Positions 55,160 through 63,564 are shown, counted from the first letter of the stretch. The stretch: DNA of 64,000 nucleotides from Gammaproteobacteria bacterium (GCA_021325575.1 JAJPGW010000012.1:1-64000); one strand, 5' to 3'. Translations and numbers: made by a program. The notes: a model not told the origin generated them from the sequence alone.

Positions 55160-55486
55160 CTAATGTTCTAAATCAACAATAATGGGTTCTAGTGTTTCAG
55201 ACTCATTAATTTGTGCGTATGAAATAATAAAAATTTTGTCGCCCACTTCGGCTTTCCGCGCAGCGGCGCCATTTAAACAAAAAACGCGGCTGCCTGCTTT
55301 GCCTTTAATGGCATAAGTTTCCAGTCGTTCACCATTATTTAAATTCACGACTTGAACTTTTTCATTTTCACGAATATTGGCTTTTTTCATGATGTCTTCA
55401 TCGATGGTAATCGAGCCTACGTAAAATAATTCTTTTTGAGTAATCGTGCCATAGGCAATTTTAGACTTAAGAACAGTGATCATCAT
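55160..55486 (-). CDS. panD: Aspartate 1-decarboxylase (proenzyme)
   Basis: A 108-residue, pyruvoyl-dependent enzyme making beta-alanine. The self-cleavage site Gly24-Ser25 (YVGSITID) lies where it does in E. coli PanD, which supports ATG 55486. Conserved Tyr and Asn residues of the active site are seen in [20 protein letters not shown]. It follows panC by 4 bp. Confidence 0.95.
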   Translation of the reverse strand: MMITVLKSKIAYGTITQKELFYVGSITIDEDIMKKANIRENEKVQVVNLNNGERLETYAIKGKAGSRVFCLNGAAARKAEVGDKIFIISYAQINESETLEPIIVDLEH

Positions 55487-55490
55487 AAAT

Positions 55491-56255
55491 TTAAACCTTC
55501 TCTAATGAAATATTGTCAATTAAACGGATATCATCTAGCCAAACTGCGCCTAAGCGTCTGCCCCATTTTTCTGCAATGTAATCTACTTTAAATCCCGCCG
55601 ATGTCAATTGTTCACGAATTTGTGGCAATGAAAAAGCACTTGTCAGTAACTCAGGGAATTGGGTTGCTTTCTCGCGTTGGGAAGGGTTTAGTCTGGAATT
55701 ACGGGAACTTAAAGCAAGGCCATCTTCGGCTCGCACTGTTTCACACGAAATGATTTCAATAGGTAAAAATAAAGCGGTAACCATTTTTTTAATTAATACT
55801 AATTGTTGGAAATCTTTTTCGCCAAAATAAGCTCGGGAAGGCTGAATTAAATTCAGTAACTTTAACACAACTGTGAGCATGCCATTAAAATGTCCTGGCC
55901 GAAATTCGCCTTCAAGTTCACGACTAATCGCTGTTTCGTGCAGCTGAAACGCGTAATCATCGGGATACATGGATTTTTCATCGGGTGCAAATAAATAATC
56001 GATTTGCTGCGCTCGAAGTAACTCAATATCATTTTCTAAGGTACGTGGATACTTTTCAAAATCATTTTTCTGGTTAAATTGCGTTGGATTCACAAAAATA
56101 CTCATGACAGTCACATCATTTTCTCTTTTGGCACTTTCACATAAACTCAAATGACCTGCATGCAAGTGTCCCATCGTCGGAACAAAACCGATTTTTTGAT
56201 GAGTTAAGGTTTTTCTGATTGCTTGCCAATCATCAATTTTCGAAACAATGTTCAT
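55491..56255 (-). CDS. panC: Pantothenate synthetase
   Basis: A 254-residue ligase joining pantoate and beta-alanine with ATP. The HIGH-like motif is [13 protein letters not shown], followed by [35 protein letters not shown] and the SSRNSRL loop. ATG 56255 lies in the tail of panB, giving a 23-bp overlap, and the first residues ([10 protein letters not shown]) are family-like; a longer frame to 56345 would overlap panB by over 100 bp. It is slightly short at the C-terminus compared with the usual 280 residues. Confidence 0.94.
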   Translation of the reverse strand: MNIVSKIDDWQAIRKTLTHQKIGFVPTMGHLHAGHLSLCESAKRENDVTVMSIFVNPTQFNQKNDFEKYPRTLENDIELLRAQQIDYLFAPDEKSMYPDDYAFQLHETAISRELEGEFRPGHFNGMLTVVLKLLNLIQPSRAYFGEKDFQQLVLIKKMVTALFLPIEIISCETVRAEDGLALSSRNSRLNPSQREKATQFPELLTSAFSLPQIREQLTSAGFKVDYIAEKWGRRLGAVWLDDIRLIDNISLEKV

Positions 56256-57024
56256 GTTGAGGAAACTCTCCAGTTTTGATTGCTTGGATATACTCTTCGA
56301 TGCCAGTTTTAAAATGTGTTTGCCCGTCAATAAATTTTTTGACAAATTTGGGATGCAAATCCGTATTCAATCCCAATAAATCTTGAAACACTAAGACCTG
56401 CCCATCCGTGTGAGAACCCGCTCCGATGCCAATGGTTGGAATAGATAAAGACGCAGTGATTTCCTTGGCTAGAATTGCGGGAATGCATTCCAGAACAACC
56501 AGAAAGCAACCGGCTTCTTGCAAGAGTAGTGCTTCTTCTTTGAGACGTGTTGCGCTTTCATCCGTGCGGCCTTGAATTTTGTATCCACCTAGCATATGAA
56601 TAAATTGCGGCGTTAAACCAATATGACCGACGACAGGAATGCCGGATTCCACTAAATGTTTTATTAAATTCACATTACCTTGTGCGCATTCGAGCTTGAC
56701 GGCTTGTGCGCCCGATTGCATGAGTTCTTGTGCAGCAGAAACATTTTTGCTAAGTGATTTACGATAACTTAAAAAAGGCATGTCGCTGATCAAGAATTTT
56801 TTCGGCGCACCGCGTGCGACGGCTGCTGTGTGAAAGGCCATCATAGAAAGCGTTGCAGATAAGGTATCTTTGTATCCATGCATGGTCATGGCAACGCTAT
56901 CGCCAACTAGAATACAATCAATCGAAGTTTCAGAAATGATTCGAGCACTGGTATAATCGTAACAAGTAATCATGCTGATTTTTTCGTTATTTTCTTTCTT
57001 TTTCTGAAAATCAAATATATTCAT
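56233..57024 (-). CDS. panB: 3-methyl-2-oxobutanoate hydroxymethyltransferase
   Basis: A 263-residue enzyme making ketopantoate from alpha-ketoisovalerate and methylene-THF. Motifs: MITCYDYTSARI, LVGDSVAMTMHGY, KLECAQ, GHIGLTPQ and TIGIGAGSHTDGQVLV. ATG 57024 overlaps the panG stop by ATGA; the frame to 57054 is rejected. Confidence 0.95.
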   Translation of the reverse strand: MNIFDFQKKKENNEKISMITCYDYTSARIISETSIDCILVGDSVAMTMHGYKDTLSATLSMMAFHTAAVARGAPKKFLISDMPFLSYRKSLSKNVSAAQELMQSGAQAVKLECAQGNVNLIKHLVESGIPVVGHIGLTPQFIHMLGGYKIQGRTDESATRLKEEALLLQEAGCFLVVLECIPAILAKEITASLSIPTIGIGAGSHTDGQVLVFQDLLGLNTDLHPKFVKKFIDGQTHFKTGIEEYIQAIKTGEFPQHEHCFEN

Positions 57025-57737
57025 GAAGACACCTTCTGAAGTTGTTCGTAGCAAGTCACAAAACTTTTATAAATAGTTTGAAAGGGGTCGTTTGCAAGTG
57101 CGGAAATATTTTTTTCTAGTGTGTTTTTGTCGTTACGCACTAATGGTCCTGTCAAAGCGGTTTTGGGATTTTGAATTAAATTATTAGTTTGTTGCATTAA
57201 ATAACCATGAGCGATTTCGGCTGGAATTTGGAATTCTTTTTCTAAACCAGAAAATAATTTTTGCCAGAGAATACAGCTAAAGTTACCGCTCATTACACAA
57301 AGCGCATGATATTTGGCTTTTTGTTCTTTGTTCAATCGCACATGCTGATTGGGTAAACCCGGTAATAGTGATTCAAAATCAGGTGCATCATGATCAATTA
57401 TGAATGGAATTTTAGGATATTGATCATCAGAGTAAAGGGTAGGATTGAAGCACATCAAAGGATGGGCGCCAAAAATCTTTTCACTGACAAGGCTACCAGA
57501 AAAATGTATCAGCATAGCGTCAGTATGTCGCAAATGCATTTCAGCAAATTTTTCAATTTCACTGTCTGAAATCAGTATCAAAATATGTGTGGCTTGATTT
57601 ATTTTCTCAGATAAAAGTGCAAACGATTCCTGACGATGCCAATTGTCACACTGAATGTTTAACAGATTAAAATAATGCAGAAAATGCCGCGCAACACGGC
57701 CATTGCCGATAATCAGATAGTGAGGTACTTGTCGCAT
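57021..57737 (-). CDS. panG: Ketopantoate reductase of the PanG type (DUF2520 Rossmann protein)
   Basis: A 238-residue protein with an N-terminal Rossmann fold (LIIGNGRVARHF) and a DUF2520-like helical C-terminus with the conserved HALCVMSGNF region. This is unlike classic PanE, but PanG of Francisella, a DUF2520-type protein, is known to replace PanE, and it is found next to panB/panC. Position as first gene of the pan operon supports that role: it fills the only missing step from ketopantoate to pantoate. ATG 57737 is preferred to the TTG at 57752. Not verified by alignment. Confidence 0.8.
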   Translation of the reverse strand: MRQVPHYLIIGNGRVARHFLHYFNLLNIQCDNWHRQESFALLSEKINQATHILILISDSEIEKFAEMHLRHTDAMLIHFSGSLVSEKIFGAHPLMCFNPTLYSDDQYPKIPFIIDHDAPDFESLLPGLPNQHVRLNKEQKAKYHALCVMSGNFSCILWQKLFSGLEKEFQIPAEIAHGYLMQQTNNLIQNPKTALTGPLVRNDKNTLEKNISALANDPFQTIYKSFVTCYEQLQKVSS

Positions 57738-57900
57738 ATTGATCAAGTCCAAAAAAGTATTGTAAAGGTCTAGCTGTTTCTGCCAAAAGAGGGTCAGAAC
57801 ACGCGTAATCTACTCCTATAAAAACTGATTTTCAAGCCTAATAAGAGTATGGTAGGATTGCCAGCCGTTGTTAAAAGGACTCAGAAATCAAGGAAGACCC

Positions 57901-58812
57901 ATGAAAATTATTCAAATTTTTATTATTTTGCTTAGTTTTTTTTGTGCCAATCTTTTTGCCGAAGCTGCCCCCAAAAAACCGTTAATTTTTACTTCGCGTG
58001 GTATTATTTATACTGCACCTTACCGTGCGCAGGAAAATTCAATTGATGCTATCCTTGCGGTAAAACAATATAATCTCGATCATCCAGATCAACCGCTGGC
58101 AGGCTCTGAAGTGCATGTTGTCGTTGTTAAACCCCAAAATCCATCCGATCCGCCTATTTTTGTTTGTTCACACGATGAAAATTTAATTGATTTAACCGGA
58201 CAAAATATCAATTTGCATGATTTATCCAAAGAACAAATTCAAAATCTATTGCTTTTACAAGTGCTGGATGGGGTGGATTATGGCAAACAACGACATTTTA
58301 CTTTTTTTGAAGATGTGTTGAATGGTGTAATGCAAGATAAACCCTTTATCGTTTGGCTGAATGTTAAGGAACATTATTATAAACCGGTACCAGGCCAACC
58401 CAGTTACACTGCAACTGAACTCATTAAAGCCTTAAAATCCTGGCGGATACAATTTTTGCGTGAACGCAATATTGATATTTTTAAACATATGATTGTAAGT
58501 TCTGATAATCCTTTTCTGACTCAAGCGATGTTGGAAGCGACAAAAACTTATCATGTCGAAGATTTAAAAATATTTCCTGATTATCCCGATTATATTTTGC
58601 CACCCGTTGTTTGGGATCAATTTTTTAAATATGGCGGCTATGAAAAAGAATTTCATTTTTCTCCAGAATGGGTTGCATTGCAAACGACATTGATTACCAA
58701 AAAACGTGTCGATGACTACCATCAAAAAGGCATAAAAGTACTGTGTTGGGGTGGAGATTGCACGAACCCTGATGCGGCGAGTATGTATGATGCGATATTG
58801 GGGAGTTATTAA
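57901..58812 (+). CDS. Secreted glycerophosphodiester phosphodiesterase-like protein, altered active site
   Basis: A 303-residue protein with a signal peptide (MKIIQIFIILLSFFCANLFAE). The body resembles the GDPD TIM barrel: FTSRGIIYTAPYRAQENSIDAILA, then VCSHDENLIDLTGQN and LSKEQIQNLL. In active GDPDs the first motif reads HRG and the second EHD-like. Here the first catalytic His is Ser (S-R-G), while HD is kept. So it may be inactive or have shifted chemistry. AAGGAAG precedes ATG 57901. Confidence 0.7.
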   Translation: MKIIQIFIILLSFFCANLFAEAAPKKPLIFTSRGIIYTAPYRAQENSIDAILAVKQYNLDHPDQPLAGSEVHVVVVKPQNPSDPPIFVCSHDENLIDLTGQNINLHDLSKEQIQNLLLLQVLDGVDYGKQRHFTFFEDVLNGVMQDKPFIVWLNVKEHYYKPVPGQPSYTATELIKALKSWRIQFLRERNIDIFKHMIVSSDNPFLTQAMLEATKTYHVEDLKIFPDYPDYILPPVVWDQFFKYGGYEKEFHFSPEWVALQTTLITKKRVDDYHQKGIKVLCWGGDCTNPDAASMYDAILGSY

Positions 58813-58818
58813 TTAATT

Positions 58819-58848
58819 CACTTCGCCCCTTTGAAGAGGAGCGAAGTG
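58819..58848. terminator. Hairpin between convergent genes
   Basis: CACTTCGC / GCGAAGTG arms with further CCT/AGG pairing inside, followed on the plus strand by GATTTTC. It lies in the 48-bp gap between the GDPD-like gene and the convergent 654-residue gene. Confidence 0.6.
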
Positions 58849-58860
58849 GATTTTCAAGGC

Positions 58861-60825
58861 TTACGCGGTTCCAGAATAAGTCACTTGATTAGCCGATTGA
58901 TTGGCTGGATCTTGCTTAACTGGGTCACTTGGGTTTGCAGCTTTCGGTGTAAACAGTCGTTGAACAGCCGGTTTTCCTTGCGCAGATCCTGTTTCGACGG
59001 TAATACCTGGATCACTTACTCCAACCGCAAGACCCGGATCACTTACACCCGTAGTCACAACTAATTTCTTGGCTTCTTCAGCAGTTACAACAGTGTGATT
59101 AGCTTTAGGTGCACTGCTTGGTCCTTCGTGTTGAAGTACAGGATCTCCGTTGCCAGCAGCAGCTTTCGGTTGTTGTTGCACAGCCGGTTCTTGTTTGATT
59201 TCTGCTGTTAGAACAAACGTTGGAGCGTCTAATTTACGGTATTTTCTAAATAAAGCCATATTTTCAGGCGTGTAATGATATTTTCCAATTTCAGCTTGTG
59301 TATATCCTTCAAGTTGTTTTCGAAGTTGTTCAATACCAACATTAAATGAAGCTTTCTGAAACTCTGCTTCATCAAATACACCCAATAAAATTGCCGTCAA
59401 CAAAATAGTATTTTGTTTGTAATTGGGATCGGTCACACCTGTGCCCACAATTGTTTTATCGATAACGGGCCAGAATTTTGAACCGTCGACATTTGGCCAA
59501 CTGCGTATTGCAAATTCTTTTTTGGGCATCAGATCAGTAGCTGCTTCCCAAATTTCGATATCTGCAGTTAATAAACTGCGTTTGTCATCGATAAAAATAT
59601 GGCGGTCATAACTTTTTTGATCTTCTGTATTACTAGGTTTTTTATCTCCACGATGCAGATCTTTATACTCCATTACCACTTTTATGCCATCACAAATATA
59701 GTGACCGTGATCTTTATGCGTGTATTGGCGAGGATTTTTAACGACGGTGGCTTTTGTTTTGAATTGTTGGTCATCAAGAATTCTTTCTGCACCTTCACTT
59801 GATCCCTGGTTTGCATAGACATTCGCGAGAATATCGGAATCTTCCGTTACTCTGATCGCGCCCGCACCTATTTTGTGTAATGCAGCTCGAATGCCTGCTG
59901 TCGGAATATATTTAAATACCGGTGCAAACGATCCTCGACCGTGAGTAGAATTAAAATCATCCCAGGTTTTATCTTGTCGATTAGTACCTATGGTTGTTAC
60001 GACATCGGAAAAGCCGCCTTCTTTGGCTTCTTTTGCGAGGTTATCCCAAAGTTCCTGGTTATCGTCAACAATTTGTTTGGCAACGGCTTCATCCAGTAAT
60101 TTATGAAAAAAATCGTAAGCTTCTTCCTCTTCTGGCGTTGGATTAGCGGGTAATCTCAGCAATCTTCTTGCTTCAATTAATTGAAAAAGACGAGATTCTG
60201 GGTTTTCGATTTCGTGATTTAATGCGCCATCTAAATCTAAATGAACGACCAGTGATTTTGTTTTAGGAGCTGAAAGATCAGGTTCTTTTGCGTCTTGTGG
60301 TACCGGTGCTTTATATCCATCAATCACGTCTTTTAAGAGTGCAATTTCTTTTTCTCTATTTCCTATTTCATTTTCAACTCTTCCTAGAAAAGCAGTGTAT
60401 CGATCAGTGTCAAATTCTTGATATTGACTTAATGTTCGCCCGAGTAAAGTTTCTGCTTCCATCATTTGTCTTAATGCAGAATTGGGATCTTCCATCTGAT
60501 AGCTAAGTGATCCATCTAAAACCAATGGATAGACTAGGGTTGCTTTTTTAAGAAGAGGTTTTGCTGCTGGTGTTTTATCGGAGGCTTGTTGTTCTTGTGC
60601 TGGTGCGGGAGTTTTATCTTTTGTTTGTGGTGTTGCTTTTACTTCTGTTGCTGAAACTTGTGCTTTAGCGGCTTCAATCTCTTTTGCGTGTAATTCTCGA
60701 TTATATTTCAGTATTTCTTTTAGCAGTGCAACTTGTTTTGTTTTCTTTCCTAATAATTCTTCCGCCTTACCTAAATGCCCTTTGAACTCACCATCATCAA
60801 GATGGCTAAATAACACTCTTTGCAT
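58861..60825 (-). CDS. Large unknown protein with three internal repeats (effector-like)
   Basis: A 654-residue protein of no known family. Three related segments occur near the N-terminus: HLDDGEFKGHLGKAEELLGK (~8-27), LDGSLSYQMEDPN with EAETLLGRT (~100-130) and LDGALNHEIENPE with EARRLLRLP (~195-225), each followed by a long helix. The centre (~290-470) is alpha/beta with many His, Asp and Trp residues (YTHKDHGHYICDG, RHIFIDDKRS), perhaps an enzymatic domain. The C-terminus is low in complexity with GVSDPG repeated. AAGGAG precedes the ATG, and a strong PmrA-like box lies upstream. A Dot/Icm-type effector is likely but not proven. Confidence 0.68.
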   Translation of the reverse strand: MQRVLFSHLDDGEFKGHLGKAEELLGKKTKQVALLKEILKYNRELHAKEIEAAKAQVSATEVKATPQTKDKTPAPAQEQQASDKTPAAKPLLKKATLVYPLVLDGSLSYQMEDPNSALRQMMEAETLLGRTLSQYQEFDTDRYTAFLGRVENEIGNREKEIALLKDVIDGYKAPVPQDAKEPDLSAPKTKSLVVHLDLDGALNHEIENPESRLFQLIEARRLLRLPANPTPEEEEAYDFFHKLLDEAVAKQIVDDNQELWDNLAKEAKEGGFSDVVTTIGTNRQDKTWDDFNSTHGRGSFAPVFKYIPTAGIRAALHKIGAGAIRVTEDSDILANVYANQGSSEGAERILDDQQFKTKATVVKNPRQYTHKDHGHYICDGIKVVMEYKDLHRGDKKPSNTEDQKSYDRHIFIDDKRSLLTADIEIWEAATDLMPKKEFAIRSWPNVDGSKFWPVIDKTIVGTGVTDPNYKQNTILLTAILLGVFDEAEFQKASFNVGIEQLRKQLEGYTQAEIGKYHYTPENMALFRKYRKLDAPTFVLTAEIKQEPAVQQQPKAAAGNGDPVLQHEGPSSAPKANHTVVTAEEAKKLVVTTGVSDPGLAVGVSDPGITVETGSAQGKPAVQRLFTPKAANPSDPVKQDPANQSANQVTYSGTA

Positions 60826-60867
60826 AAGATAGCTCCTTTTTGTTTGGAGCTGACAGTATTCAAGAGA

Positions 60868-60887
60868 AAGATTAAGGAAGTCTTAAG
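60868..60887 (-). promoter_or_regulatory. Candidate PmrA box upstream of the 654-residue gene
   Basis: On the minus strand CTTAAGACT-TC-CTTAATCTT matches the PmrA consensus (cTTAATatT-N2-cTTAATatT) at 15 of 18 positions with correct 11-bp spacing. It ends 42 bp before the ATG, with AATACT as a possible -10 shortly after. Confidence 0.6.
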
Positions 60888-60931
60888 AAAAAAATATTTT
60901 TGGAAATACCCTGAGTAATTTTTTATCAATC

Positions 60932-61651
60932 TTAACTTTGCAAGTATTGATACATCGTCTGATATTTATTATTCGTCCCCAATTTTTTATTCGCATTTTG
61001 AATATGAAAATTCACTGTGCGCGGACTGATTTTTAATTCTTTCGCAATTTGTTCCACGCGCCATAATTTTGCGGTGAGTTCTATGCATTGTTTTTCGCGT
61101 TTGGTTAAATTGTACGGTGCAATTTCATTTTTATCTAATTGCAAAATTTTTCGGATGTAGTGATAAAAAATTTTCGCCGCCACCATCCATTCGAATTGTT
61201 TTATTTCGTAATTTGCTAAGCCTTTTTCATTACGAAATTGATGAAGAGTTAAACTCGCAAAATCATGATGAGGACCATAAACGGGAATCGATAAACCTTT
61301 ATCGATGCCATACTCAATGGATTCTTCACGTATACGCGCTTCGCGTTTGTTTTTTGCGTTCGCTAACTGAATTTGGACGTCCCAAAATTCTGGCAAAATA
61401 CGGGTATGGACTTCTTCGAGCGTTCGATCGACATCCGCATAGCCTTGTTCCAGATAATGCAAATGCCAAGGTCTTAATGGTTCCGACACACAGTGATAAC
61501 GTAATTTACGGCCTGTTTTCACATGCCCTGAGTAATAGGTAAAAGCAAAGCTTTTGATTCCAAAGCCAATTAAATATTCCTGCAGAATAATCCGTGCTTG
61601 GCTGTCGGTATCTGCCTTTTCTAATCGAGCGATAAAATGCGAAAGATTCAT
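60932..61651 (-). CDS. LuxR-family transcriptional regulator with autoinducer-binding domain (solo)
   Basis: A 239-residue regulator: autoinducer-binding domain (~15-160) and LuxR HTH (~175-235; LTKREKQCIEL, SPRTVNFHIQNANKKLG). Ligand-pocket residues of TraR/LuxR can be followed: W-x3-Y (PWHLHYLEQGY), Asp (ADVDR), Trp (EFWDVQ) and Gly (GIDKGLS). The usual Pro after the Asp is Arg. So it could bind an acyl-homoserine lactone or a related molecule. No luxI is in the window. Two 20-bp lux-box-like sites lie upstream, one overlapping its own ribosome site (AGG), which suggests autoregulation and control of the divergent cellulase. Confidence 0.88.
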   Translation of the reverse strand: MNLSHFIARLEKADTDSQARIILQEYLIGFGIKSFAFTYYSGHVKTGRKLRYHCVSEPLRPWHLHYLEQGYADVDRTLEEVHTRILPEFWDVQIQLANAKNKREARIREESIEYGIDKGLSIPVYGPHHDFASLTLHQFRNEKGLANYEIKQFEWMVAAKIFYHYIRKILQLDKNEIAPYNLTKREKQCIELTAKLWRVEQIAKELKISPRTVNFHIQNANKKLGTNNKYQTMYQYLQS

Positions 61652-61656
61652 ATAAA

Positions 61657-61676
61657 ACCTAGTAATAATGACAGGT
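61657..61676. promoter_or_regulatory. Lux-box-like palindrome 1
   Basis: ACCTAGTAATAATGACAGGT, a 20-bp imperfect palindrome with ACCT...AGGT ends and the ACAGGT half of the classic lux box. It sits 5 bp before the luxR ATG and covers its Shine-Dalgarno region, so binding here would repress luxR. Confidence 0.62.
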
Positions 61677-61757
61677 ATGGTTGGTTATTCTAACCTGGAT
61701 AATAAGTAAGCACAATAGGTGTAATAGGTAAAAAATCAATAGAACGAGGTGATTTTT

Positions 61758-61784
61758 ATGGCTTGCGTGGCGCTAAATTTATAG
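61758..61784 (+). other. Eight-codon mini-ORF (MACVALNL)
   Basis: An ATG preceded by AACGAGG at ribosome-site spacing opens a frame of eight codons and a TAG, in the space between the two lux-box-like sites. The AACGAGG context matches that of the cellulase start (61869). It may be a regulatory leader peptide or the relic of a duplicated promoter-start unit. Confidence 0.35.
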
Positions 61785-61788
61785 CAAA

Positions 61789-61824
61789 ACCTAGTAGAAA
61801 TGACAGGTTCAGCATGTGTATAAT
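61789..61824 (+). promoter_or_regulatory. Lux-box-like palindrome 2 and -10 element of the cellulase gene
   Basis: ACCTAGTAGAAATGACAGGT (61789-61808) differs from box 1 at two positions. A perfect TATAAT (61819-61824) follows 10 bp later, but no good -35 hexamer lies at the right distance: the box occupies it. This is the layout expected for a LuxR-activated promoter. The ATG of the cellulase is 45 bp after the -10. Confidence 0.65.
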
Positions 61825-61868
61825 ATGCTGAATAATTAGTACACAAAATTGATATAACGAGGCAAAAA

Positions 61869-63377
61869 ATGTGTCGCAAAACTCTTTTAACATTGGCTAT
61901 TTTGGCAACCATACAAACAGCTGAAGCTAGCAATATTACTAATAATATCATGGGCGTAGGACCGAAAGATAACCCCATTCAGCCCTATTTCTGTATTCAA
62001 AACGCCGACGGACAGATGACTTATGCTTTAGCACCAGGCCAATCCGTTGATGGTAATAAATATAGCGGTAATCCCTACTATGTAGGTGCCACTGTACGAT
62101 TTGGCGGTTGTGGTGCCAATAATAGTTATCTGGGTTATGCAGGTGTTAGCGGTGGGAAAGTGACCTACAGTCCACCACAAGGTGTGCATGTGCAATGGGC
62201 AAATGCTGCGGTCGATGGGAATGGCAATTTAACGGGACAAATACAATATACACCCATCAATCCAGCTTCAACACTATCTGCAAGTTTTGCGCCAAGTCAT
62301 GTTCAAAGTTGGGATTTTATGGGTGCAAATCTTTCAGGATTAGAATTCGGCAAAATGATTGACCCTGTAGTAGTCCCAAATGTTTCATCAGAAGATTCAG
62401 CGGGAAAATTAACTGATTTAAATGACACGCAGTCATTTTTAACTTCGGGTATGAATACAATACGCGTGCCATTGCATTGGGGATTTTTACAATTAGAGGG
62501 TGCCGGAAAAGGTGATTTGAATCTTGATTATTTTAATTCATACGTAAAACCATTATTAGAATCATTAACGAATGGACATACCTATGCTATTGTCGATTTG
62601 CATGCTTACATGCGCTATTCTGTTTTCGGTAAACAATATGCAGGTTGCGGCCCAGATGGTCCATGCCCTGATGGCACATTAATTACGGGTCCTTCGATCT
62701 ATCAAGATGTGTGGACTAAACTCTACACGCTTATTAAAAATGATCCGAAAATCAATCAAAATTATATTATGTTTGATTTGATCAATGAACCGGTTGATGC
62801 GCCAGATGATTCTGTTTTTACAGTGCAAGCTGCTGTAATAAAAAGTTTACGCGATCAAGGTTTTCAAGGTTATATTTTAGTAGAAGGAAATTCCTGGTCT
62901 GGTTTACATTCTTGGACCACAAAAACCTGGAAATCCAGTGATGGCAAAGTGACTTATTCCAATGCGACATTATTTACTCGAGATAATTTTGCGAAAGCGG
63001 GTGTGACCGATCTTTCCAAAATTTTAATTAATGTGCATCAATATCTTGATAGCGATTACAGCGGTACCCACCAACAATGTCTATCGAATATCTGGACGAC
63101 GGGTCCCGATGGCTTTAATTTAAATGTTTTTGTGGATTATTTACAACAAAATCATTTAAAAGCGATCGTAACAGAATTTGGTGCAGGAACAGATAGCGCA
63201 ACCTGTAAAGACACGCTGCATAATTTTTTAAATTATTTAAAAGATAATTCAGCAAAAGATAAAGATTATGGATTCGTAGGTTGGACTATTTGGAGCACCG
63301 GCCACGGATGGGGTGATTATAATCTCCGCGTGACACCAAAATCTTATCAAATGCAGGTGTTGCAAAATTTTCTGTAA
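61869..63377 (+). CDS. Secreted GH5 cellulase (endoglucanase)
   Basis: A 502-residue protein with a signal peptide (MCRKTLLTLAILATIQTAEAS). An N-terminal ~130-residue beta-rich domain precedes a GH5 barrel. The acid/base Glu lies in MFDLINEP, the nucleophile Glu in AIVTEFGAG, and NVHQYLDSDYSGTHQQC resembles fungal endoglucanase II (GH5_5-like). Cysteines (CGPDGPC, QQC, TCKD) could form disulfides. It probably exits by type II secretion as CelA does in Legionella, and may attack cellulose in amoebal cysts or plant debris. ACGAGG ribosome site. Downstream of lux-box 2, so likely to be quorum- or signal-regulated. Confidence 0.92.
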   Translation: MCRKTLLTLAILATIQTAEASNITNNIMGVGPKDNPIQPYFCIQNADGQMTYALAPGQSVDGNKYSGNPYYVGATVRFGGCGANNSYLGYAGVSGGKVTYSPPQGVHVQWANAAVDGNGNLTGQIQYTPINPASTLSASFAPSHVQSWDFMGANLSGLEFGKMIDPVVVPNVSSEDSAGKLTDLNDTQSFLTSGMNTIRVPLHWGFLQLEGAGKGDLNLDYFNSYVKPLLESLTNGHTYAIVDLHAYMRYSVFGKQYAGCGPDGPCPDGTLITGPSIYQDVWTKLYTLIKNDPKINQNYIMFDLINEPVDAPDDSVFTVQAAVIKSLRDQGFQGYILVEGNSWSGLHSWTTKTWKSSDGKVTYSNATLFTRDNFAKAGVTDLSKILINVHQYLDSDYSGTHQQCLSNIWTTGPDGFNLNVFVDYLQQNHLKAIVTEFGAGTDSATCKDTLHNFLNYLKDNSAKDKDYGFVGWTIWSTGHGWGDYNLRVTPKSYQMQVLQNFL

Positions 63378-63390
63378 TCAATGAATGATT

Positions 63391-63415
63391 CGGGTGAAGT
63401 GATTTTCTTCACCCG
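63391..63415 (+). terminator. Hairpin after the cellulase gene
   Basis: Perfect 9-bp stem CGGGTGAAG / CTTCACCCG with a 7-base loop, followed by ATATTGCTTG; the T-run is weak. Confidence 0.65.
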
Positions 63416-63503
63416 ATATTGCTTGCACAACGCCGCTAATTAATTTTTAACAATCGTAGATTATAAGTCATTGTTTTATGGTAAAAAATTCTATTAATAA
63501 TGA

Positions 63504-63532
63504 TTGATAGTTGTGTTTAATTAATGTACAAT
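63504..63532 (+). promoter_or_regulatory. Sigma-70 promoter of the last gene
   Basis: TTGATA (63504-63509), 17-bp spacer, TACAAT (63527-63532). AACGAGG then precedes the ATG at 63565. Confidence 0.7.
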
Positions 63533-63564
63533 GCTGACTTTATTACTATTAGAACGAGGAAATT

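Noticed and set aside
61736-61978. An 80-codon minus-strand frame across the cellulase start
   Set aside because: It is antisense to the signal peptide of the GH5 gene and covers the lux-box promoter; no coding features.
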